This document shows, piece after piece, positions 1 to 8,836 of a stretch of 64,000 nucleotides of DNA. Source of the stretch: AP-16 sp046727735. Lineage in GTDB: Bacteria > Pseudomonadota > Alphaproteobacteria > Rhizobiales > Xanthobacteraceae. The notes beneath the pieces were generated by a model, which was not told the DNA's origin, did not search any database, and saw nothing but the letters and a program-made list of their open reading frames with translations. The stretch is from NCBI GenBank assembly GCA_046727735.1, contig JBKPDF010000025.1, forward strand, positions 40,151-104,150, written 5' to 3'. Each line of letters starts with the position of its first letter. Within the stretch, counting starts at the first letter, position 1. The position numbers and the translations under genes are program-made.

Positions 1-849
1 GCGGCGCTCGGCGGCGATCGCCGCGTCCTCCTCGAGGAATGCCGCCTCTATGAACAGCTGGTCGGCACATCGCGCGAGCGCAACGATGCGCTCGACGTTC
101 GCGGGATGGTAGGCGGCATCGACCACATAGGCGATTTTCTGCCCGGCGGTCATGCGTATCGCCTCCGCCTTGAGGAGGCCAAGCGCAACCGCACGGTCCG
201 GCGCGACGGAAATCGGCGTGTCGTCCGCGCTGCCGCGCCGTATGGCGCGCTTGGCCTCGTTGAGCCAGGACCCGACCGGTAGCCCCAACCGATCGAGCCC
301 TGCCTTTCGCACGTTGATCCGCAACTTTTCCTGAAGCGCGAAGGCGAGGCACGGAATGCCGTGGTCGAGCACCCGGGCCTCGACCCGGAACGCCTCCTCG
401 TCGAGCGCAATGCCGGCGGGGAGTTCAGGCGGCGCCGCAGGTTCGGGCTCGAACGCGCGCGGCGCCTGAAAACGGCACGCCCGAGCCAGTCGGTCACCGA
501 CGAACTCCATGGCCAGGACGGAAAATTCGGCGGCGTGCTCGTCGAGCAGGTTCCACGTATAGGCGCCGAGCTTGTGGCACACGCGATCGATGAACCCCTC
601 CGGGCCGACGAGCTGAAGCGGCGCCGGCCGCCGGAGCAACAGCCGCAACAGTCGGTCGAACCCGGCGAAATGATCCATGTGCGTGTGGGACACGAACACG
701 TGGCTGACGCGCAGAATCTCACGGGACGAAAGGGCATGAATATCGCCGAGATCGAACAGGATTGCCCGGCGGGAGAAGCGAAAATCGATCAGCAGCCCCG
801 GATCGGAGAAAGGGTCGTTGACGAGCCGCGGTTGAACGAGAAAGGTCAC
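1..849 (-). CDS. Ribonuclease Z-like metallo-beta-lactamase-fold hydrolase (3' end off window)
   Basis: The minus strand is open from a GTG at 849 to the window edge, giving about 283 residues without the C-terminus. The N-terminal part carries the canonical HTHMDH zinc motif of the metallo-beta-lactamase fold, followed by a Gly-Pro-Glu segment as in RNase Z-type enzymes. A late DAAYHP segment fits a metal-binding position. The family cleaves phosphodiester bonds, classically at tRNA 3' ends, but many Hyphomicrobiales members are uncharacterised. The GTG is chosen because the protein then begins MTFLVQPRLVN, which fits family N-termini; upstream codons remain open. The exact substrate is inferred only. 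Confidence 0.85.
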   Translation of the reverse strand, partial: MTFLVQPRLVNDPFSDPGLLIDFRFSRRAILFDLGDIHALSSREILRVSHVFVSHTHMDHFAGFDRLLRLLLRRPAPLQLVGPEGFIDRVCHKLGAYTWNLLDEHAAEFSVLAMEFVGDRLARACRFQAPRAFEPEPAAPPELPAGIALDEEAFRVEARVLDHGIPCLAFALQEKLRINVRKAGLDRLGLPVGSWLNEAKRAIRRGSADDTPISVAPDRAVALGLLKAEAIRMTAGQKIAYVVDAAYHPANVERIVALARCADQLFIEAAFLEEDAAIAAERR

Positions 850-1137
850 CGGCCTGCTTTCGGTGGAAGGCGGAAAATCGGGGCCAGCGTGCGGAGCTTT
901 AGTCGGCGCTCCGCGCCGGTGGTTCGGCCGGAAGCGCCGGAACCGCGCTCGACCCAGCGCGACACCTCTCGCGCTCTGTTGCAGTGCAACTCGGCGGCAC
1001 CCGAACAAAAATTTTGCCGGACCCGGAACCTTTGCGCGGAAGGCGAGTTTGGCGGGCGTACGGGGTTTCCAGATTTTGCCGAGGGTTTCATGGGTCGCCG
1101 GTCGCCGCGCGCGCATGCGCGTCATCCCTGGACGCGG

Positions 1138-1452
1138 ATGAGAGAGTTCGAAACCTTCCTGTCTCCGGAAGCGGTGTTTTCCAGTCCTTTCGACGTCGTC
1201 GGCCATCCCGATCTCAATATCGGCGAAAAGCGTGCGATCCTTGCCCGCTGGCTGGCACGCATTTGCGCCACCGAGGCGGCGCTCGGGCTCAAGTGGATAC
1301 CCGCGACGGACGCCGAGGGGGTGCAGTTCGACGACGTCATGGATGCGTTGCATGCCCTGGAGCGCGAGGCTGCCCGACCCGGACCGCAGGGCGCAACCGG
1401 ACTCGCTGTTCCGGCCGGCAAGCTACCGAAGGCCGCCGGCACCGTTCACTGA
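1138..1452 (+). CDS. Small conserved-type hypothetical protein
   Basis: A 104-residue protein starting MREFETFLSPEAVF. The first half has the pattern of small alphaproteobacterial proteins with a phrase like F-x-S-P-x-x-V-V-x-x-P-x-L and then e-K-R-a-I-L-x-R-W, followed by a short helical segment and a disordered tail. No catalytic motif is visible. The ATG at 1138 is preferred over a much longer upstream reading in the same frame, because that extension lies antisense to the RNase Z-like gene and looks like shadow sequence. Function unknown. Confidence 0.6.
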   Translation: MREFETFLSPEAVFSSPFDVVGHPDLNIGEKRAILARWLARICATEAALGLKWIPATDAEGVQFDDVMDALHALEREAARPGPQGATGLAVPAGKLPKAAGTVH

Positions 1453-1502
1453 CCTTCGCGTGCAGCCCCTGCCCAGCCGCCGTGCGGCCTGGCGGCCCAG
1501 CC

Positions 1503-1787
1503 CTAGAGCCAGCGCCGGTCGTTCACGTCCCGGATCGTATTGGTGCTCACCAGCCGGTGCCACACGAACAGCACCAGCACTGCGCCGACGATCGCCCCGA
1601 TCACGCCGGCGCCCTGGTCGATGCGGTACCAGCCGATCGCCTGGCCGATGTAGGTGGCCACGAAAGCACCGATGATGCCGAGCACCGTCGTCAAGATGAA
1701 CCCGCTGGGATTGTTGGGTCCAGGCGCCAACATCCGGGCCACGATGCCGGCGATGAAACCGATCAGAATGATCCAAAGGATATGCAC
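1503..1787 (-). CDS. GlsB/YeaQ/YmgE-family stress-response membrane protein
   Basis: A 94-residue protein with three hydrophobic, glycine-rich helices. It begins MHILWIILIGFIAGIVARML and includes the G-F-I-x-T-x-x-L-G-I-x-G-A turn typical of transglycosylase-associated (GlsB/YeaQ/YmgE) proteins. It lies in the inner membrane; family members are induced by envelope or acid stress, but their biochemical role is unsettled. The length suits the family. Confidence 0.9.
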   Translation of the reverse strand: MHILWIILIGFIAGIVARMLAPGPNNPSGFILTTVLGIIGAFVATYIGQAIGWYRIDQGAGVIGAIVGAVLVLFVWHRLVSTNTIRDVNDRRWL

Positions 1788-1832
1788 CGAAGCTCTCCTT
1801 CTCGTTGTCGGCAGCGTGAGGCCGACGAAGCT

Positions 1833-2408
1833 CTATCGCCTTCGGTAATGCCTACCCTTTCCGCGAGATTCGCTCAAAGCCATTCCGACGCGCGACTCCT
1901 CGCCCAGCGAAAGACTGATCCGGGTGACGATCCCGTCCCAGTCCCTGGTCTCGCGGTGCGGGTATTGCAGGAAGATGCAGCGCATGTCGCCGTGCCGGCG
2001 GGGCGGGAAATTGCAGCGGCTGTAGAACACGTCGTCGTCGCGTATGCCGGAGATTGCAAAGAAGCGCCGGGTCACTCTGCTGTAATCGAGTGCCTGGGGG
2101 GCGAGCACGAGGTGGCGGTCGAGATACGATCGCGGGCTGCGCCGCTCTTGGTTGGGTAGCGTATAGACGATCAGCCGGGCGCGGCCGTCGTCGGTCCGGA
2201 ACTCCCGGCCGGAACCACGCTCCGGATCGCCTGCCTCCACCGAAAACAGCTGCGCCGGATATTCGACTGCCGTGCCGCCAGCCGGATCGACGTAGGCACG
2301 CCAGCCGAGATCCGCGGGAAAACGCGCCATGCGGTCGCGATTGTCCGCCAATGACGGCGCTGCAAGAGCCGCGATCGCGAGCGCCAAGCCCCAAGGGAAA
2401 GCACGCAT
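1833..2408 (-). CDS. Secreted hypothetical protein
   Basis: A 191-residue protein starting at the ATG at 2408, MRAFPWGLALAIAALAAPSLA, a clear Sec signal peptide with a likely cleavage after ALA. The mature part is a small, arginine-rich globular domain with a single Cys (SRCNFPP) and a second near MRCIFLQYP, which could form one disulfide. An upstream start in the same frame at 2516 would add 36 residues without hydrophobic character and is less likely. I do not recognise the family; a periplasmic location is inferred from the signal peptide. Confidence 0.75.
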   Translation of the reverse strand: MRAFPWGLALAIAALAAPSLADNRDRMARFPADLGWRAYVDPAGGTAVEYPAQLFSVEAGDPERGSGREFRTDDGRARLIVYTLPNQERRSPRSYLDRHLVLAPQALDYSRVTRRFFAISGIRDDDVFYSRCNFPPRRHGDMRCIFLQYPHRETRDWDGIVTRISLSLGEESRVGMALSESRGKGRHYRRR

Positions 2409-2526
2409 GTGACCAGTGCCTCTCGGGTCGAGGTCGGATGTCGCGCCTTCAACTGTCAGGCAATCCCGCGAGTTCCGGGCGGGTGCGATGCAGGGCATCA
2501 AGCGCCGACCGAGCACAATCGCGGTG

Positions 2527-2558
2527 CTGAAAAGACCCGCTAACCGGCTTTGCGGGTC
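2527..2558 (-). terminator. Intrinsic terminator overlapping the ku stop codon
   Basis: On the minus strand GACCCGC (from 2558) pairs with GCGGGTC (to 2534) across an 11-base loop that contains the TAG stop of the Ku gene, and is followed by TTTTC. The 7 bp GC-rich stem plus short T run fits rho-independent termination of ku transcription. Confidence 0.7.
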
Positions 2559-3418
2559 CGCCCGGTGGCTTTCCGGGCTTTGGGCGCGGCGCGCCGTCGT
2601 TCCGCGCCGGCTGCACGACTGCGGGCCGGGGCAGCCCCGCCCGCCGCCTCCACGCTCTTGCGCAACGCGTCCATCAGGTTGACGACGTTGCTCGGTCGCG
2701 GCGCCTCGCGGATCGGCTCGATCCGCTTGCCTTCCTGCTTGCGCCGCAACAAGTCGACGAGCGCCGTCTCGTAGTGATCCTCGAATTTCGACGCATCGAA
2801 ATGCCCGGATTTCGTCTTCACGATGTGAGCGGCGAGCTCGCGCATTTCCGCGGGCAGCTTGACGTCGGCGACGTCGTCGAAATAGCTCTCTTCGCTGCGC
2901 ACTTCATACGGGTAGCGCAACGTCATGCCGAGCAGCCCGCGGTCGAAAGCTTCCAGCATGATCACGCGCTCGCGGCGCGCCAACACGACGCGGCCGAGCG
3001 CGGCCATTTTCATGTCGCGGATCGCGTCGCGGATCACGGCGAACGGCTCCTGGCCGACCTTGTCGGTCGGCGCCAGGTAATAAGGATTTTCCAGGTAGCG
3101 CTCGTCGACCTCGGCTTTGGGCACGAACATGTCGATGTCGATCGTGTGCGTGCTCTCGATCTGAATGTTCTCGAGCTCCTCGTCCTCGACGAGAAGGTAT
3201 TGGCCTTTGCCGACCTCGTAGCCGCGCCCCATATCCTCCTTCGGCACCGGCTCGCCGGTTTCCGGATCGACCATTTGTTGTTTGAGACGACTGCCGGTCT
3301 TCTTGCTGACGCGGTGAAAGGAAACGCGTTCCGAAGCCGACGAGGCCGGATAGAGCGCAATCGGACAAGACACCAGCGAGAGCTTGAGATAACCCTTCCA
3401 ATAGGCCCGGGGCGCCAT
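2540..3418 (-). CDS. ku: Non-homologous end joining protein Ku
   Basis: A 292-residue bacterial Ku homodimer subunit. It opens with MAPRAYWKGYLKLSLVSCP and contains the Ku core phrases for the ring-forming beta barrel (RVSFHRVSKKTG, YLLVEDEELENI, DERYLENPYYL) and the late FDDVADVKLPAEMRELA segment. A lysine/arginine- and alanine-rich tail of about 50 residues follows, as in Ku proteins with DNA-binding C-termini. Ku threads onto double-strand ends and recruits ligase D. The ATG has a good AAGGAG site. No ligD is present in the window, so its partner must be elsewhere. Confidence 0.97.
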   Translation of the reverse strand: MAPRAYWKGYLKLSLVSCPIALYPASSASERVSFHRVSKKTGSRLKQQMVDPETGEPVPKEDMGRGYEVGKGQYLLVEDEELENIQIESTHTIDIDMFVPKAEVDERYLENPYYLAPTDKVGQEPFAVIRDAIRDMKMAALGRVVLARRERVIMLEAFDRGLLGMTLRYPYEVRSEESYFDDVADVKLPAEMRELAAHIVKTKSGHFDASKFEDHYETALVDLLRRKQEGKRIEPIREAPRPSNVVNLMDALRKSVEAAGGAAPARSRAAGAERRRAAPKARKATGRTRKAG

Positions 3419-3686
3419 CGAAAACTCCTTACCGGCTCAGATCGGGTCGCATCGCCCGGCTCGTCAAACAGAACCCCGGCCGCGCGACCGGGGTCACCGC
3501 ATCCATGCGGACGTGACGTCCGGCTGCTCCGCGGGCTTCCCGGAATGAGCGTCGGTATCGCGCGCGAGCCGCGCCGGACGGCCTGTGACTATAGAATATT
3601 TTCTGCGCGCGCGGTAGAGCCGCGCGCCGAAGCGGCGTGGATTGGTTAACGCCAAACGGCACGCGAGGAGGAGCGCGGCGCAACCG

Positions 3687-4463
3687 CTAGCGGGAATTGA
3701 ACATCGGCTGGAATGGACTTGCGGCAGTTCGAGAGTTGAACGTCGGCTGGAACGGACTGGCCGCAGCACGCGAGCCGAACATCGGCGGGAACGAACTCAC
3801 GGCATTGCCGGAATAGGCCGGCCGCCGCACGACGCGCCGCGCCGGCTTGTGAGCGACGCGTTTGGCGGCATGGCGCGGTTTCGAGCGAGGCGCCGGTGCA
3901 GCTTCATGCTTGCTCGATGTCGGCGCCGGCGCGGCGGCATCGACGCTGGCCATGACGGCAGGTTCCGCCGCCGGCTCGGCGGCCGAGCCGGCCATGACGA
4001 GGGCCGGCGGAGCGACGGGCGCCTCTGCGGTCGCCGATTGCGCCATTCGATCCGCGACCTCTCCGTTCGCCGCGGCGGTTTCGTGTCCCTCGGTGTCCGC
4101 CGCAGAACGTTGCCGAAGGCTCACATCATCCGCGCTTTGCGCATTTTCCGCTGAATCAGAGCTCGCAACGACCGGCGGCATCAAGACAACAGGAAGGCGC
4201 GGGTCGGCGACGCCAGCCGCCATCCACAGCTGCGCGTTCGACCCGAAAGGCGCAGCGGAACTCCATTGGCTCGCCAGAACGTGGCCATGGGCAATTCTCA
4301 ACACCGCAGCGAGACCGAATGCAGCGAGGCCGAGCCCGACTGCGAGCATGGCCGCCACAATCAACATGACCATCACGAGACGCCGCGGCGTCGCTCCGAC
4401 CGGCGAGCCACGGGGCCGGAAGTCCACGGATGGCGCCCCGCCGGGCAGCCGCAATCGGATCAC
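3687..4463 (-). CDS. Single-pass membrane protein with C-terminal 13-residue repeats
   Basis: Starting at the GTG at 4463, which has an AAGGAGG site six bases upstream, this gives 258 residues. A basic N-terminus is followed by one hydrophobic helix at about residues 29-56, then a long Ala/Pro/Ser-rich stretch of low complexity, a basic Lys/Arg patch, and a C-terminal tail with near-repeats of the unit SPFQPxFNSRxAA (two clear copies plus a diverged SSFPPMFGSR). Topology suggests a small cytoplasmic end and a periplasmic disordered domain. No known domain is recognised. An ATG farther upstream at 4604 in the same frame has no comparable ribosome site. Confidence 0.6.
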   Translation of the reverse strand: MIRLRLPGGAPSVDFRPRGSPVGATPRRLVMVMLIVAAMLAVGLGLAAFGLAAVLRIAHGHVLASQWSSAAPFGSNAQLWMAAGVADPRLPVVLMPPVVASSDSAENAQSADDVSLRQRSAADTEGHETAAANGEVADRMAQSATAEAPVAPPALVMAGSAAEPAAEPAVMASVDAAAPAPTSSKHEAAPAPRSKPRHAAKRVAHKPARRVVRRPAYSGNAVSSFPPMFGSRAAASPFQPTFNSRTAASPFQPMFNSR

Positions 4464-4679
4464 GCAGGGCCTCCTTCGCCGATCATCCGGCGCGGATGGC
4501 GGCCGCTCGCGCGCGCAACGCTGCGCCAAGCCGCGAATCAGCGCGGATTCGACGATGCCATGGCACGCATCGAAATCAAGCAGCGGATCACCTACGAGCC
4601 TCACCCGCTGCGAGCGGTGCTGGGGAACTTCTCGGGTGCATGGGACGTTGGTTTGCGTTCACATTTTCGGAGTGCCGCC

Positions 4680-4907
4680 ATGGCTCCAACGAAACGTTCG
4701 CGTCGCAAACGGGCTTCTTCCTCGGTCGGCCGGACGGTCGAAAACAGAATGCTCGAGCTGAAGAAGTCGCTGGAGTCGCTTCGCCGCATCCTCGAAGGCT
4801 ATTTGCCGTCCGGGAGGCGCAGGCGTGCGCAGACGAGCGCGCGGCGCAGCGCAACTCGCCGATCCAAGGCAGCACGCCGCACCAGGCGCACTCGGCGCGC
4901 GACTTGA
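4680..4907 (+). CDS. Small histone-like arginine/lysine-rich protein
   Basis: A 75-residue, extremely basic protein beginning MAPTKRSRRKRASSS. A central amphipathic helix (VENRMLELKKSLESLRRIL) is flanked by basic tails rich in Arg, Ser, Thr and Ala. This architecture is common for nucleoid-associated or nucleic-acid-binding small proteins in this order. The same frame is open upstream, but the ATG at 4680 gives the most natural protein. Function is inferred from composition only. Confidence 0.5.
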   Translation: MAPTKRSRRKRASSSVGRTVENRMLELKKSLESLRRILEGYLPSGRRRRAQTSARRSATRRSKAARRTRRTRRAT

Positions 4908-5111
4908 TGGACGAGCGCTTTCGCCCGGCGGGCTGAGGCGCAGAGGCCGAAGCACGAGCGGTAAAGTGTTTTGACCTCGCCGGATGCGCCTGTGTTCAAA
5001 ACGGGACAGACCGGCGCGTTGGCTGGTCGCCGTGTGCGGTTCACGCCGTTTGCGCGCACAAGCCGTCTGCGATAAAGCTGCAACCCCTCGCGAGCGACTT
5101 CTGCCCACAGC

Positions 5112-5537
5112 ATGTCTCCCATCGCCGGTTCACAATCCCAGGATCCGAGCCGCCCGAGGATCTTGATCGTCGAGGACGACTACCTCGTCGCGCTGCAATT
5201 CGAGAATGCTTTGACGGAAGCCGGCTACGATGTCGTCGACATCGCGTCCACGGCGGACGAAGCGGTTCAGCTCGTCCCCGATCACCATCCCGAGCTGGTG
5301 CTGATGGACGTGCGGCTCGCCGGTCCGCGCGACGGCATTCAGGCCGCGGCCGAAATTCTCGACCGGTTCGGAATCCGCAGCATCTTCGTCTCGGCCTTCT
5401 CCGATCCCACGACGCGCGCCCGCGCGGATCAGACCAAGCCGATCGCCTGGCTCGCAAAGCCGGTCGCTGCTCAAAAACTGGTGACGACGGTGAAGGCGGC
5501 CTTACGCGAGAAGCCGGGCGGCTCCGAGGCACGCTAG
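5112..5537 (+). CDS. Single-domain response regulator (CheY-like receiver)
   Basis: A 141-residue protein made only of a receiver domain. It has the acidic triad E21-D22-D23 (LIVEDDYLV), the phospho-acceptor Asp66 (LVLMDVRLA), the conserved Ser94 (IFVSAF) and Lys116 (WLAKPV). There is no output domain, so it must act through protein contact or as a phosphorelay intermediate. No histidine kinase is adjacent, making it an orphan. It is convergent with the MFS gene downstream. Confidence 0.93.
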   Translation: MSPIAGSQSQDPSRPRILIVEDDYLVALQFENALTEAGYDVVDIASTADEAVQLVPDHHPELVLMDVRLAGPRDGIQAAAEILDRFGIRSIFVSAFSDPTTRARADQTKPIAWLAKPVAAQKLVTTVKAALREKPGGSEAR

Positions 5538-5577
5538 CCGCGTAACCGGTCGCAGCGGATCGCAGGGGAACAGCCCG

Positions 5578-6762
5578 CTATTGCCGCAGCCGCGATCTTC
5601 CCGACGCCAGGTCGAGCGCGAGCGCGAGCACCAGCGCGCCTGCGGCGATCGCGAACAACATCCGATAATCGTCGGTTCGGCCGAACAGGTACGAATAGCC
5701 GTAGCCGGCCGCCGCCTGCGCGAGCGCCCAGGCCGTCGTGGCGTGGCTCCACGCCCGGCTTTGGGTGGCGCCGTCCCGCGTCAATTCGTGAATTCTGCCG
5801 AGAACGAGCGTACTGACGCCCGGCACGAAGGCGCCGGTCACCGCGGTCGAGAGCAGGATCAAGCCCGGTGCAGTGGTGAAGACGGGCAAGGCGACCGCGG
5901 CGATCTGCGCTGCGAGAGCAAACCGCAGCGCCGCGCGGAAACCGATCCGATCCGCGAAATGTCCGGCCAGAAGCGGTCCGAACAACGCCGCTATTCCGAA
6001 CACGACCCAATCGAACGCGCCCGCGGCCAAACCTTGCCCGAGGCCGCGGGCAACGTAGTCGACGAGAAACAGCATATGGGGAACCAGTCCGAATGCGTTG
6101 AGCCCGTACTCCGCCAAAAGCACGACAATCGCTCCGCCGAGCGCGGCGCGCGGAGGGTGCGCGGCGCGGAACGCCGCGTCGTCCTGCGGCCAGCCGCTCC
6201 ACGCGAGCAGCGTGAGCAGCAGCGAAATTGCGCCGAGACCGCGCCAAGTGCCTGCGAGCCCGCCCCATTCGATCAGTGCGGGAACGAGAGTGCCCGATGC
6301 CGCGATCCCCAGTCCCACTCCGGTGAAGATCATGCCGCCCACCAGGCCGCGACGGTGCGGCGGGGTCGCGGACACCACGATCGGCGCGCCGATCACCATC
6401 AGGACGCCGCCCGCGCAACCTGCCGCGAACCGCCAAAGAAAGAACCAGCCGAAGCCCAACTGCCGCTCTGCACAGGCGACCAGGCTTACGGCGGTGAGGA
6501 GCATCATCCCGCGCAGCATCGGGACAGGCCGGACGTAACGGGTAATGGCGCGCCCCGAGACGGCCCCGACGAGATATCCGGCGAGATTTGCGGCGCCGAG
6601 ATAGGCGGCGGCACTGGGCGAGAACCAGTGCTCCGAGATCAACGCGGGCAGCAGGGGCGTATACGCGAACCGGCCCAGACCATTGCCCACCAGCACTGCG
6701 CTGAACCCCGCGACAACGGCATGGAGCAGCCAAGCGGATGATGACGATGCAGACGGGCTCAT
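5578..6762 (-). CDS. YbfB/YjiJ-family MFS transporter
   Basis: A 394-residue inner-membrane permease with about twelve hydrophobic helices. The first helix contains GNGLGRFAYTPLLPAL, the signature of the YbfB/YjiJ branch of the major facilitator superfamily, and FSPSAAAYLGAANLAGYLVG follows it. Substrates of this branch are not well established. The 680 bp upstream holds no gene, so the promoter is in that spacer. Confidence 0.93.
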   Translation of the reverse strand: MSPSASSSSAWLLHAVVAGFSAVLVGNGLGRFAYTPLLPALISEHWFSPSAAAYLGAANLAGYLVGAVSGRAITRYVRPVPMLRGMMLLTAVSLVACAERQLGFGWFFLWRFAAGCAGGVLMVIGAPIVVSATPPHRRGLVGGMIFTGVGLGIAASGTLVPALIEWGGLAGTWRGLGAISLLLTLLAWSGWPQDDAAFRAAHPPRAALGGAIVVLLAEYGLNAFGLVPHMLFLVDYVARGLGQGLAAGAFDWVVFGIAALFGPLLAGHFADRIGFRAALRFALAAQIAAVALPVFTTAPGLILLSTAVTGAFVPGVSTLVLGRIHELTRDGATQSRAWSHATTAWALAQAAAGYGYSYLFGRTDDYRMLFAIAAGALVLALALDLASGRSRLRQ

Positions 6763-7442
6763 CGGGCCGGGACTAGTCGGGCGGAGCGGGAAGCGGAATG
6801 CAAATAGCCCTGATCGAACTATTATTGAAGCGTGAACATTTGCGAACGTGCCGCCTAAGCCTTTGCAAACGCTTTATGTAGTTATTTGAGACATTCGAGA
6901 CAGACGAGAACGCGGCCGATTATCGGGACCGCCTCCGCTTCAACCTCACAAGCTCTGATGTCATGGAAAGTTTTTTTGTCGTGTTTTGTTGCAAGTTCTT
7001 TCTGGGAATAAACACGACGGGTACTGTCCTATTTAGGACACCCGCGGGGGGAAACCCGTTGGCTAGGTCGTGTACTCATAAATCGGATCAGACGCGTTCG
7101 GTGTCCGCTATGTCTCTCTGATAGCGGCGCGAAAGCGGTCATCGCCGGGGGTCCGAGTCGTGCCGATACTGTTGCAAAAAGATTTTGGGCCCCCAAACCA
7201 GCAATATTGATTCAAGATCAAGCGGCTAAGCGCAATGTTGATTCAAAAATTCGCTCGCCCCGATTCGATTGTTGCGGCCAGGATGCACCCCGCCGACTTT
7301 TGCAACAATATCTGCCACAAGCCGACCATGGCTCGCCCGTTTCGCTCTCAGAGAGATCAGCTTCGCGCCAAGCATGAAAACCGGCCCGGAGTGTGTTATC
7401 CTGAACATCTCCTGATCCGCTAGGCACCGACGAGGTGGTCAA
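6763..7442. other. Gene-free spacer with mobile-element-like debris
   Basis: No convincing gene is seen on either strand. The stretch is more A/T-rich than its surroundings and contains short direct repeats GCAATATTGATTCAA (7202) and GCAATGTTGATTCAA (7233), two TTGCAAAA/TTTTGCAAC tracts in opposite orientation near 7172 and 7298, and TGTCCGCT-type segments near 7100. Such mixtures are usual for eroded insertion-sequence ends. It must also contain the promoters for the MFS gene and the solute-binding gene. Confidence 0.45.
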
Positions 7443-8417
7443 ATGCGGCGGCGGGAATTCTTAGGGCTTCTCGGAAGCGCGGCGATCGCTTGGCCGGTTG
7501 CGGCACAGCAGCCCTCCGCGAAAATGCCCTGGATCGGCTACCTTACGGAACGGGTCAGTCCCGGCGAATTCGACGAACCCTTCCTTCGTGGCCTTCACGA
7601 GCTCGGCTATGTGGAGGGCCGTACGATCGCCATCGAATATCGCTGGGCCGAAGGAAAGGCCGAACGCCTTCCGGCTCTTGCGGCGGAGCTGGTCGCGCTC
7701 AAGGTCGACGTCATTGTGACGGGCGGGACGCCCGCCATAAAGGCCGCCAAGGAGGCCACGACGACGATCCCAATTGTGATGGCGAGTAGTCCGAATGCCG
7801 TCGGGGATGGGCTCGTCGCGAGCCTCGCCCATCCGGGCGGGAACGTCACAGGGCAGTCCGTGTATGCCCCCGAGCTCACCCGGAAACGGTTTGAGCTGCG
7901 TAAAGAGGCCGTGCCGGGCCTATCCCGCGTGGCCGCTTTGTGGAATGCGCGCAATCTCGCCAATCGCGGCCAGCTGCAAGAGGCAGAAACGGCCGGACGT
8001 GCCCTTGGTATTGCAATCGAGTCCCTTGGTGTTCACCTCCCGGAGGATCTTGAAGAGGGCGCGGCGCGCGTTGCGCAAGCGGGTGCGGGCGCCATTCTGA
8101 CGCTATCTGATAGCGCGACGATCAGCTATCGCTCGCAGATTGCGGCAGCTGCGCTTCTGAACCGGCTCCCGACGATGTTCTCGAACAAAGCCTATCTCGG
8201 AGGGGGCGGGCTGATGAGCTACGGCCCGGACATCACCGAGATCTACCGTCATGCTGCGGCCCACGTGGACAAAATCCTGAAGGGGGCCAGGCCAGCGGAC
8301 CTTCCAGTCGAGCAGCCCACCAAATTCGAGCTGGTGGTCAACTTGAAGACCGCGAAGGCGATTGGGCTGACTATCCCCGAGTCGTTCCTGCTCCGCGCGG
8401 ATGAGGTGATTGAATAG
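7443..8417 (+). CDS. ABC transporter substrate-binding protein (ABC_sub_bind family), orphan
   Basis: A 324-residue periplasmic binding protein. The N-terminus MRRREFLGLLGSAAIAWPVAAQQ combines a twin-arginine-like RRREFL with a hydrophobic stretch and an AQQ cleavage site. Family phrases include the ELGYVEGRT turn, LKVDVIVTGGTPAIKAAKEAT, SLAHPGGNVTG, and a final PTKFELVVNLKTAKAIGLTIPES. Such proteins are present in many copies in Bradyrhizobium-like genomes, often without a permease or ATPase, as here. The ligand is unknown. Relic sequence upstream suggests this unit may have been mobilised. Confidence 0.93.
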   Translation: MRRREFLGLLGSAAIAWPVAAQQPSAKMPWIGYLTERVSPGEFDEPFLRGLHELGYVEGRTIAIEYRWAEGKAERLPALAAELVALKVDVIVTGGTPAIKAAKEATTTIPIVMASSPNAVGDGLVASLAHPGGNVTGQSVYAPELTRKRFELRKEAVPGLSRVAALWNARNLANRGQLQEAETAGRALGIAIESLGVHLPEDLEEGAARVAQAGAGAILTLSDSATISYRSQIAAAALLNRLPTMFSNKAYLGGGGLMSYGPDITEIYRHAAAHVDKILKGARPADLPVEQPTKFELVVNLKTAKAIGLTIPESFLLRADEVIE

Positions 8418-8780
8418 GCTGTCCGACGACCGGCTAGGTCGTGGTTGGACCGCTTTTCTCCCAAAAAAATCAACGCCGCGCCGCGCAAACGATAGCCCTG
8501 ATCGAGCCCATCGCAAACTCGACCAGGGCTATTACCGGGCTGCGTCAGGACAGAGGGGGAAGGAAACCTACCCGGCGCACGACAACGCTCCAGTCTCAGC
8601 GATGTTCCGGAATCGTTTTCCGTCCACTGCCGTTGCTGGCCTTTCGCACCGGCAACTGCGCACCCCGGGTTCGGGATTGGCCTCGAAGCGCGCAGTCGCC
8701 GCAGCAATTTCCTTCATGCGCCGCGCACGATTGTCGCGACTTCCAAAGCGTACTGCGATTTCAATCCATAGCGCGGCACG
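8418..8780. other. Gene-free spacer
   Basis: About 360 bases between the solute-binding gene and the terminator of the DUF1236 gene. Open frames here lack family features and overlap each other. I see no RNA gene or clear promoter. Confidence 0.5.
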
Positions 8781-8812
8781 TAAAAAGACAGCCCCGCCTT
8801 GCGGCGGGGCCA
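8781..8812 (-). terminator. Intrinsic terminator of the DUF1236 gene
   Basis: On the minus strand GCCCCGCC pairs with GGCGGGGC around a short GCAA-type loop and is followed by TGTCTTTTTA. It sits just past the stop of the DUF1236 gene, a textbook rho-independent arrangement. Confidence 0.88.
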
Positions 8813-8836
8813 GGGAAGTGCTTCGCGCCTGTGGCG

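Noticed and set aside
361..1137. N-terminal extension of the small protein at 1138
   Set aside because: It is antisense to the RNase Z-like gene, which carries the HTHMDH motif, and shows no domain of its own.
5581..6741. A 386-residue plus-strand open frame
   Set aside because: Mirror image of the MFS transporter gene; rich in Arg, Gln and His with no membrane pattern.
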